64,000 bases of DNA from Rhizobium sp. SEMIA4064 (GTDB taxonomy: Bacteria; Pseudomonadota; Alphaproteobacteria; Rhizobiales; Rhizobiaceae), in NCBI RefSeq assembly GCF_003025035.1, contig NZ_PYJN01000005.1, forward strand, positions 310,001 through 374,000, given 5' to 3'. The notes beneath the pieces were generated by a model. It searched no databases, had not been told where the DNA came from, and worked only from the letters and a program-made list of their open reading frames with translations. Positions 25,139 through 33,007 of this stretch are shown here, piece by piece; position 1 is the stretch's first letter; each line of letters starts with the position of its first letter. The position numbers were made by a program, and so were the translations under genes.

Positions 25139-27100
25139 ATGAGGAACTTGCTTTCAGGCCTGGGCCTACAGAAAGAGAACCCGGCGTTTATGGTGGCGCA
25201 ATATAAGGCGCTGTCGTCACAGATACCGGTCCTTTATATTCTTCTGATCATCAACGCCCTGGCCGTCGCGGCCACCCATATCCACACCGCACCGATGTGG
25301 CTGGCACTTTACGTGCCTGTCAGCCTGAGCATCCTCTGCATTTTCCGCATTATGTGGTGGCATATGCATAGCCAGGATCCCGTCAGCGCGGATCGAGCCT
25401 ATAGCGTGATGCGCCGAACGGTCGTACTCGCCGGCGTACTGACCCTTGCTTTCGGCAGTTGGGCCGTCGCGCTCTATCAATATGGCAATGCCTATCAGCA
25501 GGGGCAGATTTCCTATTTCCTTGTGGTGACGGGCATCTCCTGCGTCTTCTGCCTGATGCATTTGCCGGCCGCTGCCCTGCTGACAACGGCGATCACCTTT
25601 TCCTTCATGGTCGTCACCTTCATGTTCTCCGGCAATTCCGTGTTCGTGGCGACGGCGACCAGCGTCATCTTTCTCTCCTTCCCCTTTGTCCGCGTCATCA
25701 ATAGCTATTTCCGGAACTTTGCCGGGCTGGTGCGGCTGACGGAGGAACTTGGCGACAAGCAGGCGGAAGCCGAGCGGCTGAATCTCATCAACAGCCGCAA
25801 CGCAATGCAGGATCAACTGACCGGTCTCGCCAATCGTCGCAGCTTCTTTCGCGAATTGCAGGATCTGTTGCAGCAACGGCCGGAAGAGCCGCCCATCGTC
25901 GGTCTTGTCGATCTCGATGGCTTCAAGCCGGTCAACGACGTCTTTGGCCATGCCGCCGGCGATCTCGTGTTGAAGGAGACGGCCGAACGTTTCGTGGCTT
26001 TGATGGACGGCAAGGGCACCATTGCGCGCCTCGGCGGAGACGAATTCGGCGTGATTTTTCCAAGCGATCTCGACCGCAACTGCGTCTCCGAGTTGGGGCA
26101 GGCTTTCTGCGCAGCGCTGCGCGAGCCCTACGATGTCCCGGGTGGTTCCATCCGCATTTCCGGCTCCTGCGGCATCGTCGTTCCGGAGGGCGGCGGCCAT
26201 ACGGCGGAGCAGCTATACGAAAAGGCAGACTTCGCCCTCTATCAGGTCAAGAGCCGCCGCAGCGGCAGTGTCGAGTTCTTCTCCCACGATCTCGAAGAAA
26301 TCCTGCAGCAACGGCACCTGATCGAGCTGGAATTGCAGGGCGATAATTTCGCGAGGGAATTGTCGCTGGAATACCAGCCGATCATCGATCTCGATGATGG
26401 CCATGTCGTCGGCTTCGAGGCCCTGGCGCGGTGGAACAGCGCCCGCCTCGGACGCGTCAACCCCAATGCATTCATCCCCGCCGCCGAACGCACTGCAATG
26501 ATCGGCAAGATGACTCGCATCCTCTTTGCCGAGGCGTTGCAGGCACTGTCTATCATGCCGCTGCCGCTGCGGATGTCCTTCAATCTCTCGGCCCGCGATA
26601 TCTGCGACCATGAGACTTCGATGGCCCTGCTTGGCATGATTCATGGCGCCAAGATCGATCCGCGCCGTATCGAATTCGAGATCACCGAGACGGCATTGCT
26701 CTCGGACTTCGACACGGCTTACGAGGTCATCAGCCTTCTTCGCACCGCCGGCATTACCATCGCGCTTGACGACTTCGGCACCGGCTTTTCCAGCCTCAGC
26801 CACGTCCACCGGCTGGAATTCGACAAGATCAAGATCGACAAGAGCTTCGTCATGCAGTTCGATCGCGACGTCCGCTGCATGAATATCACCCGCTCGGTCG
26901 CTAATCTCTGCCGTAATCTCGGCATCGTCTCTGTCGCCGAAGGCGTCGAGAGCGCTGCGATCGGCGAGGCGTTGCATGCTTTCGGCGTGCGGCTGGCGCA
27001 GGGCTATCATTTTTCCAGGCCGCTGCGCTTGCACGACGCGATCGCTTTTGCCGAAGCGAGCGAGAGCGGCATTGCAGCGCGACGCGTGGCAAACGCCTAG
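25139..27100 (+). CDS. Membrane GGDEF-EAL protein (c-di-GMP turnover)
   Basis: 653 residues. The N-terminal ~210 residues hold about six transmembrane helices (e.g. VLYILLIINALAVAATHI, VVLAGVLTLAFGSWAVAL) forming an unnamed membrane sensor. Next comes a GGDEF domain with intact RLGGDEFGVIF near residue 300, and an EAL domain with GFEALARW near residue 425, EITETALL and the DDFGTGFSSLSH loop. Both active sites look complete, so either cyclase or phosphodiesterase activity, or both, is possible. ATG 25139 follows GGGGAAAG. It is monocistronic; its targets are unknown but could include motility. Confidence 0.93.
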   Translation: MRNLLSGLGLQKENPAFMVAQYKALSSQIPVLYILLIINALAVAATHIHTAPMWLALYVPVSLSILCIFRIMWWHMHSQDPVSADRAYSVMRRTVVLAGVLTLAFGSWAVALYQYGNAYQQGQISYFLVVTGISCVFCLMHLPAAALLTTAITFSFMVVTFMFSGNSVFVATATSVIFLSFPFVRVINSYFRNFAGLVRLTEELGDKQAEAERLNLINSRNAMQDQLTGLANRRSFFRELQDLLQQRPEEPPIVGLVDLDGFKPVNDVFGHAAGDLVLKETAERFVALMDGKGTIARLGGDEFGVIFPSDLDRNCVSELGQAFCAALREPYDVPGGSIRISGSCGIVVPEGGGHTAEQLYEKADFALYQVKSRRSGSVEFFSHDLEEILQQRHLIELELQGDNFARELSLEYQPIIDLDDGHVVGFEALARWNSARLGRVNPNAFIPAAERTAMIGKMTRILFAEALQALSIMPLPLRMSFNLSARDICDHETSMALLGMIHGAKIDPRRIEFEITETALLSDFDTAYEVISLLRTAGITIALDDFGTGFSSLSHVHRLEFDKIKIDKSFVMQFDRDVRCMNITRSVANLCRNLGIVSVAEGVESAAIGEALHAFGVRLAQGYHFSRPLRLHDAIAFAEASESGIAARRVANA

Positions 27101-27102
27101 AG

Positions 27103-27152
27103 GAAAAGCGTAGAGATTTTCCATCCGGAATGGCGTGAGATAGAGCGGCTCT
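27103..27152. repeat. Degenerate copy of the rhizobial intergenic (RIME-like) element
   Basis: The segment GGAAAAGCG...TTTTCCATCCGGAATGGCG...AGATAGAGCGG matches, with gaps, the complement of the fuller element at 45387-45487. It lies between the convergent GGDEF-EAL and LysR genes. Confidence 0.6.
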
Positions 27153-27161
27153 GAACCGGCT

Positions 27162-28079
27162 TTAAGCCGGCGCATGCCCAAGAAAGGCCGGTGCGTTGCG
27201 ATGCACGGCATCCACCAGAAAATCGATGACGGTGCGCACGCGCGGCGATTGCCTGAGGTCGCGGTGGCAGGTGATCCAATAATGGCGTTTCAGATCGACT
27301 TCATCGGGCAGCACCATCTGCAGGTCCGGATGCCGGCTCGCGATGAAGAATGGCAGGACGCAGAGCCCAAGCCCGTTCTTGGTCGCCGTCAACTGCGCAA
27401 AGATGCTGGAACTCTGGAATTGCGGTTTGATGCGCGGATGGATGTCGCCGAGATAATCGAGGCCGGGCGCAAAGATCATGTCTTCGATGTAGCCGATGAA
27501 CGCATGCTCCGGCAGATCATCGCGGCTCTTCACCGGCGGGTGGCTGGCGAGGTAATCCTGTGATCCGTAGACCTGCAGATGGTAGTCGGTCAGTTTCTCG
27601 GTGAAATAAGGGCCAGCCTTTGGCGGATCGAGCACGATGACGATATCGGCCTCCTTGCGCGATAGCGACATGATCTGCTGGATCGTCACCAATTCCAGCG
27701 AAATGTTCGGATACCGCGCGCTGAACTCCGAAAGCATGGTGGTGAAGAAGAAATTCGAAAAACCTTCCGGCGCGCTGATCCGCACCACGCCGCGCTGTGC
27801 GGCTGAGCCGGCCGTTAGATCCGACCGCAGCCGCTCCGTTTCCTGCTCCATCCGCTCGGCCGTATCCACGAAGCGTTGACCCATGCCCGTCAGCATATAG
27901 CCGCGTGGATTGCGCTCGAAAAGCTTGACCTGTAGCGCAAATTCCAGCCGGTCGATGCGGCGCGAGACGGTGGCGTGGCTGGTGCGCAATTGCCGGGCGG
28001 CGGTCGAAAGCTGGCCGGTCCGGGCCACCGCCAGAAAAAACTGCAGATCGTCCCAGGTGAAATGCGGCGCGGTCTTCAT
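27162..28079 (-). CDS. LysR family transcriptional regulator
   Basis: 305 residues. The N-terminal HTH is LQFFLAVARTGQLSTAARQLRTSHATVSRRIDRLE, followed by the linker helix and a C-terminal periplasmic-binding-like effector domain (VRISAPEGFSNFF, IVIVLDPPKAGPYFTEKL). ATG 28079 is preferred because AAGGAAG lies just upstream; a TTG six codons earlier falls in an operator-like palindrome. It is divergent from the ABC importer and catabolic genes, so it is probably their activator, sensing the imported substrate or an intermediate (inference). Confidence 0.92.
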   Translation of the reverse strand: MKTAPHFTWDDLQFFLAVARTGQLSTAARQLRTSHATVSRRIDRLEFALQVKLFERNPRGYMLTGMGQRFVDTAERMEQETERLRSDLTAGSAAQRGVVRISAPEGFSNFFFTTMLSEFSARYPNISLELVTIQQIMSLSRKEADIVIVLDPPKAGPYFTEKLTDYHLQVYGSQDYLASHPPVKSRDDLPEHAFIGYIEDMIFAPGLDYLGDIHPRIKPQFQSSSIFAQLTATKNGLGLCVLPFFIASRHPDLQMVLPDEVDLKRHYWITCHRDLRQSPRVRTVIDFLVDAVHRNAPAFLGHAPA

Positions 28080-28090
28080 CTCTTCCTTTC

Positions 28091-28224
28091 TGTTCAAAAA
28101 TGAACAGATACTGTTTGGAATTAATTGTAAACTTCACTTGCGTCAACGCAGGATTTCAATGATCTTGACGGCCGGGAAAGTCGTTTTGAGGATAACGGCT
28201 GGCCAATTTTGAACAGATTCGTTT
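28091..28224. promoter_or_regulatory. LysR/ABC divergent regulatory region with palindrome and repeated motif
   Basis: Perfect palindrome TGTTCA-AAAA-TGAACA (28091-28106) just upstream of the lysR ribosome-binding site, and the motif TGAACAGATWC repeated at 28101-28111 and 28210-28220, the latter 31 bp before the importer start. The paired sites would let LysR repress itself and act at the importer promoter. Confidence 0.6.
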
Positions 28225-28251
28225 TTGCCAAAATCTCTGGGAGGAGAGGAT

Positions 28252-29460
28252 ATGCGAAAGAGTCTCATTGCATCCCTGGCACTTCTGCTTGCAACCGGTA
28301 CTTCAGCGTTCGCCGCTGGCGCGTCCGACGGTGTGGTGAAGATCGGCATCCTGAATGACCAGTCGGGTGTCTATGCCGACTTCGGCGGCAAGTCCTCGGT
28401 GGAGGCGGCAAAGATGGCCGTCGAGGATTTCGGCGGCAAGGTGCTGGGCGTACCGATCGAGATCGTCGATGCCGACCATCAGAACAAGCCCGATATCGCC
28501 TCGAACATCGCTCGCCAATGGTATGACACCGACAAGGTTGATGCCATCATGGAGCTGACGACCTCGTCCGTCGCGCTGGCCGTGCAGGCGATCGCCAAGG
28601 AAAAGAAGAAGATCGATATCGTCACCGGCGCGGCGACGACCGATCTCACTGGCAAGCAATGCTCGCCCTATGGTTTCCATTGGGCCTATGACACGCATGC
28701 ACTGGCCGTCGGCACCGGCGGCGCGCTCGTCAAGCAGGGTGGCGATACCTGGTTCTTCCTGACCGCCGACTACGCTTTCGGCTATTCGCTGGAACAGCAG
28801 ACCAGCGATTTCGTCAAGGCGAGCGGCGGTAAGGTTCTAGGCTCCGTCCGCCATCCGCTGTCGACCAACGACTTCTCGTCCTTCCTGCTGCAGGCGCAAT
28901 CGTCAGGCGCCAAGGTCATCGGCCTTGCCAATGCCGGTCTCGACACCTCGAACGCCATCAAGCAGGCGTCGGAATTCGGCATCACCCAGAGCGGCCAGCA
29001 TCTGGCGGCGCTGCTCTTCACGCTCGCCGAAGTTCATGGTCTCGGCCTGCAGGCGGCCCAAGGTCTGACCTTGACCGAAGGCTATTATTGGAACCGCGAC
29101 GATGAAAGCCGCAAGTTCGGCAAGCGCTTCTTCGATCGCACCGGCAAGATGCCGAACATGATCCACACCGGCACCTATTCCGCCGTGCTGCAATATCTGA
29201 AGGCCGTGCAGAAGGCCGGCACCGACGATACCGAAGCGGTCGCCAAGGAGCTGCACGAAATGCCGGTCGACGACGTCTTCGGCCGCGGCGGCACGGTCGG
29301 GCCTAACGGCCGTATGATCCACGACATGTACCTTCTTCAGGTCAAGAAGCCTGAGGAGAGCAAGGGGGCGTGGGATTACTACAACGTGCTGGCAACGATT
29401 CCCGGCAAGGAAGCCTACATCGATCCAGCCAAGAGCGGCTGCGATCTCGTCAAGCAGTAA
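28252..29460 (+). CDS. ABC transporter substrate-binding protein, branched-chain amino acid type
   Basis: 402 residues. The signal peptide is MRKSLIASLALLLATGTSAFAA, followed by a Leu/Ile/Val-binding type I periplasmic fold (KIGILNDQSGVYADFGGKSSVEAAKMAVED, VDAIMELTTSSVALAV, FFLTADYAFGYSLEQQ). Members bind amino acids, but also many aromatic acids, amides and other carboxylates, so the ligand is open. ATG 28252 follows GGGAGGAGAGG. It is the first gene of a five-gene importer operon continuing into catabolic genes. Confidence 0.93.
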   Translation: MRKSLIASLALLLATGTSAFAAGASDGVVKIGILNDQSGVYADFGGKSSVEAAKMAVEDFGGKVLGVPIEIVDADHQNKPDIASNIARQWYDTDKVDAIMELTTSSVALAVQAIAKEKKKIDIVTGAATTDLTGKQCSPYGFHWAYDTHALAVGTGGALVKQGGDTWFFLTADYAFGYSLEQQTSDFVKASGGKVLGSVRHPLSTNDFSSFLLQAQSSGAKVIGLANAGLDTSNAIKQASEFGITQSGQHLAALLFTLAEVHGLGLQAAQGLTLTEGYYWNRDDESRKFGKRFFDRTGKMPNMIHTGTYSAVLQYLKAVQKAGTDDTEAVAKELHEMPVDDVFGRGGTVGPNGRMIHDMYLLQVKKPEESKGAWDYYNVLATIPGKEAYIDPAKSGCDLVKQ

Positions 29461-29475
29461 GTTTGCGATCAGCCG

Positions 29476-30258
29476 ATGGCGATCTCTGCGACAGAGAAAC
29501 AGGAAGAGCCACGGGTGGTTTTATCCGCCCGCGGCCTCCGACGCGATTTTGGCGGCTTCACGGCCGTCAAGAATGTCGATCTCGATGTGCGCCATGCCCG
29601 CGTGCATGCCCTGATCGGCCCGAACGGCGCCGGCAAAACGACGGTGTTCAATCTCCTGACCAAGTTCCTGCAGCCGACGCATGGCACGATCACGTTGCTC
29701 GGCACCGACATTACCAGGACGAAGCCGGACAAGGTGGCGCGCATGGGGCTGGTGCGCTCGTTCCAGATTTCGGCCGTCTTTCCGCATCTTTCCGTGCTCG
29801 ACAATGTCCGTGTCGCCCTGCAGCGGCCGAACAATCTGGCACATCAATTCTGGCGGCCGATCTCGGCGCTGGCGAGCCTTGACGATCGCGCCGAGCAATT
29901 GCTGGCAGCGGTCGGTCTGACGAAGGAGCGCGACGCCATCGCGGCCGATCTCTCCTATGGCCGCAAGCGCGTGCTGGAGATTGCGACGACCTTGGCGCTT
30001 GATCCCAAGGTGCTGCTGCTCGACGAGCCGATGGCCGGCATGGGGCTGGAGGACGTCAACACCGTCTCCGCCATCATCCGCGACGTCGCGCGCGACCGGG
30101 CGGTGCTGATGGTGGAACACAATCTCTCCGTCGTCGCCGATATCTGCCATCACGTCACGGTGCTCCAGCGTGGCGAAATCCTTGCCGAAGGCGATTACGC
30201 CACGGTCAGCCAGGACCCGCGCGTCCGCGAGGCCTATATGGGCACGGAGGAGGCTTGA
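29476..30258 (+). CDS. ABC transporter ATP-binding protein (LivG type)
   Basis: 260 residues with Walker A GPNGAGKTTVFNLL, the LivG-specific segment MGLVRSFQISAVFPHLSVLDNVRVALQ, a signature region DLSYGRKRVLEIATTLA (LSYG replacing LSGG, as usual in LivG), Walker B KVLLLDEPMAGMG and the H-loop MVEHNLSVV. It is the cytoplasmic ATPase of the importer. The gene ends 2 nt before the ATG of the second ATPase. The Shine-Dalgarno is weak. Confidence 0.93.
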   Translation: MAISATEKQEEPRVVLSARGLRRDFGGFTAVKNVDLDVRHARVHALIGPNGAGKTTVFNLLTKFLQPTHGTITLLGTDITRTKPDKVARMGLVRSFQISAVFPHLSVLDNVRVALQRPNNLAHQFWRPISALASLDDRAEQLLAAVGLTKERDAIAADLSYGRKRVLEIATTLALDPKVLLLDEPMAGMGLEDVNTVSAIIRDVARDRAVLMVEHNLSVVADICHHVTVLQRGEILAEGDYATVSQDPRVREAYMGTEEA

Positions 30259-30260
30259 GC

Positions 30261-30962
30261 ATGGCGGCACTGCTTGAAGTCCAGGGTCTCAATGCCTGGT
30301 ATGGCGAAAGCCACATATTGCATGGCGTCGACATGAACGTCGGCGAGGGCGAAACTATCACCATTCTCGGCCGCAATGGCGTCGGCAAGACGACGACGCT
30401 GCGCACCATCATCGGCATCGTTCGGGCGCGCAAGGGCAGGATCGCCTTTGCCGGCGCCGACATGATGCAGGTGCCGCTGCACAAGACGGCGCACCGCGGC
30501 ATCGGTTTCGTGCCCGAGGAGCGCGGCATCTTCTCGACGCTCAACGTTCATGAAAACCTGATGCTGCCGCCGGTCGTCGCGCAGGGCGGGATGACGGTCG
30601 ACGAGATTTTCGAACTGTTTCCCAATCTGTACGAGCGCCGCAACAGCCCCGGTACGAAACTCTCCGGCGGCGAGCAGCAAATGCTCGCCATGGCCCGCAT
30701 TCTGCGCACCGGCGTGCGGATGCTGCTGCTCGACGAACCGACCGAGGGACTGGCACCCGTCATCGTCCAGCGTATCGGCGAGGTGTTGAAGAAGCTGAAG
30801 GAGCGCGGCATGACCATTCTGCTGGTCGAGCAGAACTTCCGCTTCGCCAGCCGCATTGCCGACCGCTTCTATCTGATGGATCATGGCCAGATGGTCTCGG
30901 AATTTCCAGTCGGCGAATTGCCGGAGCGGATGGGCATGCTGCACAAGGTTCTGGGGGTTTGA
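30261..30962 (+). CDS. ABC transporter ATP-binding protein (LivF type)
   Basis: 233 residues with Walker A GRNGVGKTTTLRTI, the LivF-typical GIGFVPEERGIFSTLNVHENL, the signature LSGGEQQMLAMARIL, Walker B MLLLDEPTEGLAP and H-loop LLVEQNFRFA. It is the second ATPase of the heterodimeric branched-chain-type importer. ATG 30261 is used rather than the overlapping TTG two codons upstream. The stop is 4 nt from the permease start. Confidence 0.93.
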   Translation: MAALLEVQGLNAWYGESHILHGVDMNVGEGETITILGRNGVGKTTTLRTIIGIVRARKGRIAFAGADMMQVPLHKTAHRGIGFVPEERGIFSTLNVHENLMLPPVVAQGGMTVDEIFELFPNLYERRNSPGTKLSGGEQQMLAMARILRTGVRMLLLDEPTEGLAPVIVQRIGEVLKKLKERGMTILLVEQNFRFASRIADRFYLMDHGQMVSEFPVGELPERMGMLHKVLGV

Positions 30963-30966
30963 CGCC

Positions 30967-31854
30967 ATGACCATGATATTTGGCATCCCGCTGCAGGCGC
31001 TTCTCGGACAATTGCTGATCGGGCTGATCAACGGTTCCTTCTATGCGCTCTTGAGCCTCGGGCTCGCGATCATCTTCGGCATGCTGCGGGTGATCAATTT
31101 TGCCCACGGTGCGCTCTACATGCTCGGCGCCTTTACCGCCTATCTGCTGCTTGCCTATGCCGGCATCGGCTATTGGCCGTCATTGGTGCTGGCGCCGCTG
31201 ATTGTTGGCCTGTTCGGCGCGGTCGTCGAGCGCCTGTGCCTGCGCCGGCTCTACAAGGTCGATCCGCTCTACGGTCTGCTCTTTACCTTCGGCATGGCGC
31301 TGACCATCGAAGGCACGTTCCGCTATCTCTATGGTTCTTCGGGTCAGCCTTACTCCGTGCCGACGGCGCTGGCGGGCGGGGTCAATCTCGGCTTCATGTT
31401 CCTGCCGATCTATCGCGGCTGGGTGATCGTCGTGTCGCTTATCGTCTGCATCGGCACATGGCTACTGATCGAGAAGACCAAGCTCGGCGCCTATCTGCGC
31501 GCCGCAACCGAAAATTCGGTGCTGGTGCAGGTCTTCGGCGTCAACGTGCCGGTGCTTCTGACGTTGACCTATGCCTTCGGCGTCGCGCTCGCCGCTCTTG
31601 CCGGCGTGCTGGCCGCGCCGATCTATCAGGTCTCGCCGCTGATGGGATCGAACATGATCATCATCGTCTTTGCGGTGGTGGTCGTCGGCGGCATGGGCTC
31701 GATCATGGGTGCCATCATCACCGGCTATGTGCTCGGTGTCGCGGAAGGCCTAACGAAGGTTTTCTATCCGGAAGCATCCAACATCGTCATCTTCGTGATC
31801 ATGGCGATCGTGCTGCTCCTCAGGCCCGCGGGCCTCTTTGGCCGGGATGCGTGA
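30967..31854 (+). CDS. ABC transporter permease (LivH type)
   Basis: 295-residue inner-membrane permease with about eight helices. Family motifs are LLIGLINGSFYALLSLGLAIIFGMLRVINFAHGALYMLGAF near the N-terminus and the cytoplasmic coupling region RAATENSVLVQVFGVNV. It pairs with the LivM-type permease to form the channel. ATG 30967 begins just after the livF-type stop. Its stop is 1 nt from the next start. Confidence 0.93.
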   Translation: MTMIFGIPLQALLGQLLIGLINGSFYALLSLGLAIIFGMLRVINFAHGALYMLGAFTAYLLLAYAGIGYWPSLVLAPLIVGLFGAVVERLCLRRLYKVDPLYGLLFTFGMALTIEGTFRYLYGSSGQPYSVPTALAGGVNLGFMFLPIYRGWVIVVSLIVCIGTWLLIEKTKLGAYLRAATENSVLVQVFGVNVPVLLTLTYAFGVALAALAGVLAAPIYQVSPLMGSNMIIIVFAVVVVGGMGSIMGAIITGYVLGVAEGLTKVFYPEASNIVIFVIMAIVLLLRPAGLFGRDA

Positions 31855-31855
31855 T

Positions 31856-32845
31856 ATGGCTGATATGACCGATACGCTGAAATCCGAAAGCCGCCGCCCG
31901 TCGCCATCAGTCCAGAAGGCCTTTCTGGTCGTCGGCCTGGTCCTGCTGATATGGGCGCCGTTTTTCATCTACCCCATCTTCGTCATGAAGGTGCTCTGTT
32001 TCGCGCTGTTCGCCTGCGCCTTCAACCTGCTGCTCGGCTATACCGGCCTTCTCTCCTTCGGCCATGCCACCTTCTTCGGTGGAGCGGCCTATTTCACGGC
32101 GTATACCGTGAAGGAATGGGGCGTGCCGCCGGAACTCGGCATTCTGATCGGCGTTGCGGGCGCTGCGCTGCTTGGCCTGATCATGGGCTTCGTCGCCATC
32201 CGCCGGCAGGGCATCTATTTCGCCATGATCACGCTGGCGCTCTCTTACATGTTCTATTTCTTCTGCCTGCAGGCGAAGTTCACCCAGGGCGAAGATGGCA
32301 TTCAGTCGGTGCCGCGCGGCTATCTCTTCGGCGTCATCGATCTGAACAATTCGTTCAACATGTACTATTTCGTGCTGGCGGTATTCATCATCGGCGTGCT
32401 GATCATCTGGCGCTTCATCAATTCGCCCTTCGGCATGATCCTGAAATCGATCCGGGAAAATGAGCAGCGGGCGATTTCGCTCGGCTATTCCGTAGCGCAT
32501 TACAAGCTCGGCGCCTTCGTCATGTCGGCCGCACTTGCCGGGCTTGCGGGTGCGGTCAAGGCGTTGGTTTTCCAGTTCGCGACCCTCACGGATGTCGCCT
32601 GGCAGATGTCGGGCGAGGTGATCCTGATGACCTTGCTCGGCGGCATCGGCACGTTGGTCGGCCCGCTTTTCGGCGCCGGCTTCGTGGCAACGCTGGAAAA
32701 CTATCTCGCCACCTCGGAATTCCCGGTCACCGTCATCACCGGCATCGTCTTCATGGTCTGCGTCCTGCTCTTCCGCCGCGGTATTATCGGCGAGTTCTAC
32801 GCTTCGCGGCTGGGGCGGAAGCTGGGATTTGAGTATCGGCGGTAA
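31856..32845 (+). CDS. ABC transporter permease (LivM type)
   Basis: 329-residue permease. It has a short charged N-terminus, then helices including FALFACAFNLLLGYTGLLSFGHATFFGGAAY (LivM signature) and the coupling segment SIRENEQRAISLGYSV. It completes the five-component importer. Several in-frame ATGs (31847, 31856, 31865) are possible; 31856 avoids overlap with the upstream gene. Directly after the stop comes an inverted-repeat element that separates it from the GMC oxidoreductase. Confidence 0.92.
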   Translation: MADMTDTLKSESRRPSPSVQKAFLVVGLVLLIWAPFFIYPIFVMKVLCFALFACAFNLLLGYTGLLSFGHATFFGGAAYFTAYTVKEWGVPPELGILIGVAGAALLGLIMGFVAIRRQGIYFAMITLALSYMFYFFCLQAKFTQGEDGIQSVPRGYLFGVIDLNNSFNMYYFVLAVFIIGVLIIWRFINSPFGMILKSIRENEQRAISLGYSVAHYKLGAFVMSAALAGLAGAVKALVFQFATLTDVAWQMSGEVILMTLLGGIGTLVGPLFGAGFVATLENYLATSEFPVTVITGIVFMVCVLLFRRGIIGEFYASRLGRKLGFEYRR

Positions 32846-32875
32846 AGATTAGGCCCATGCGTTTTTGGTATGCAC

Positions 32876-33000
32876 CCCCTCACCCCAGCCCTCTCCCCGA
32901 GGGGAGAGGGGGAATTGTTCCTGAAATTCACCGGATCGGTGGCCGGCGCAAATGCCGAAATGGTCCCCTCTCCCCTCGGGGAGAGGGTTAGGGTGAGGGG
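32876..33000. repeat. MITE-like intergenic element with 36-bp inverted ends
   Basis: The left arm (32876-32912) and right arm (32965-33000) are near-identical inverted copies of a CCCCTCACCC..CCCTCTCCCC-GGGGAGAGGGG unit around a ~52-bp core. Each arm is also a hairpin by itself. The right end supplies the GAGGGG that acts as ribosome-binding site for the gene at 33008. Related units occur near 15743 and at 36645-36791. Confidence 0.85.
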
Positions 33001-33007
33001 CATGCAG

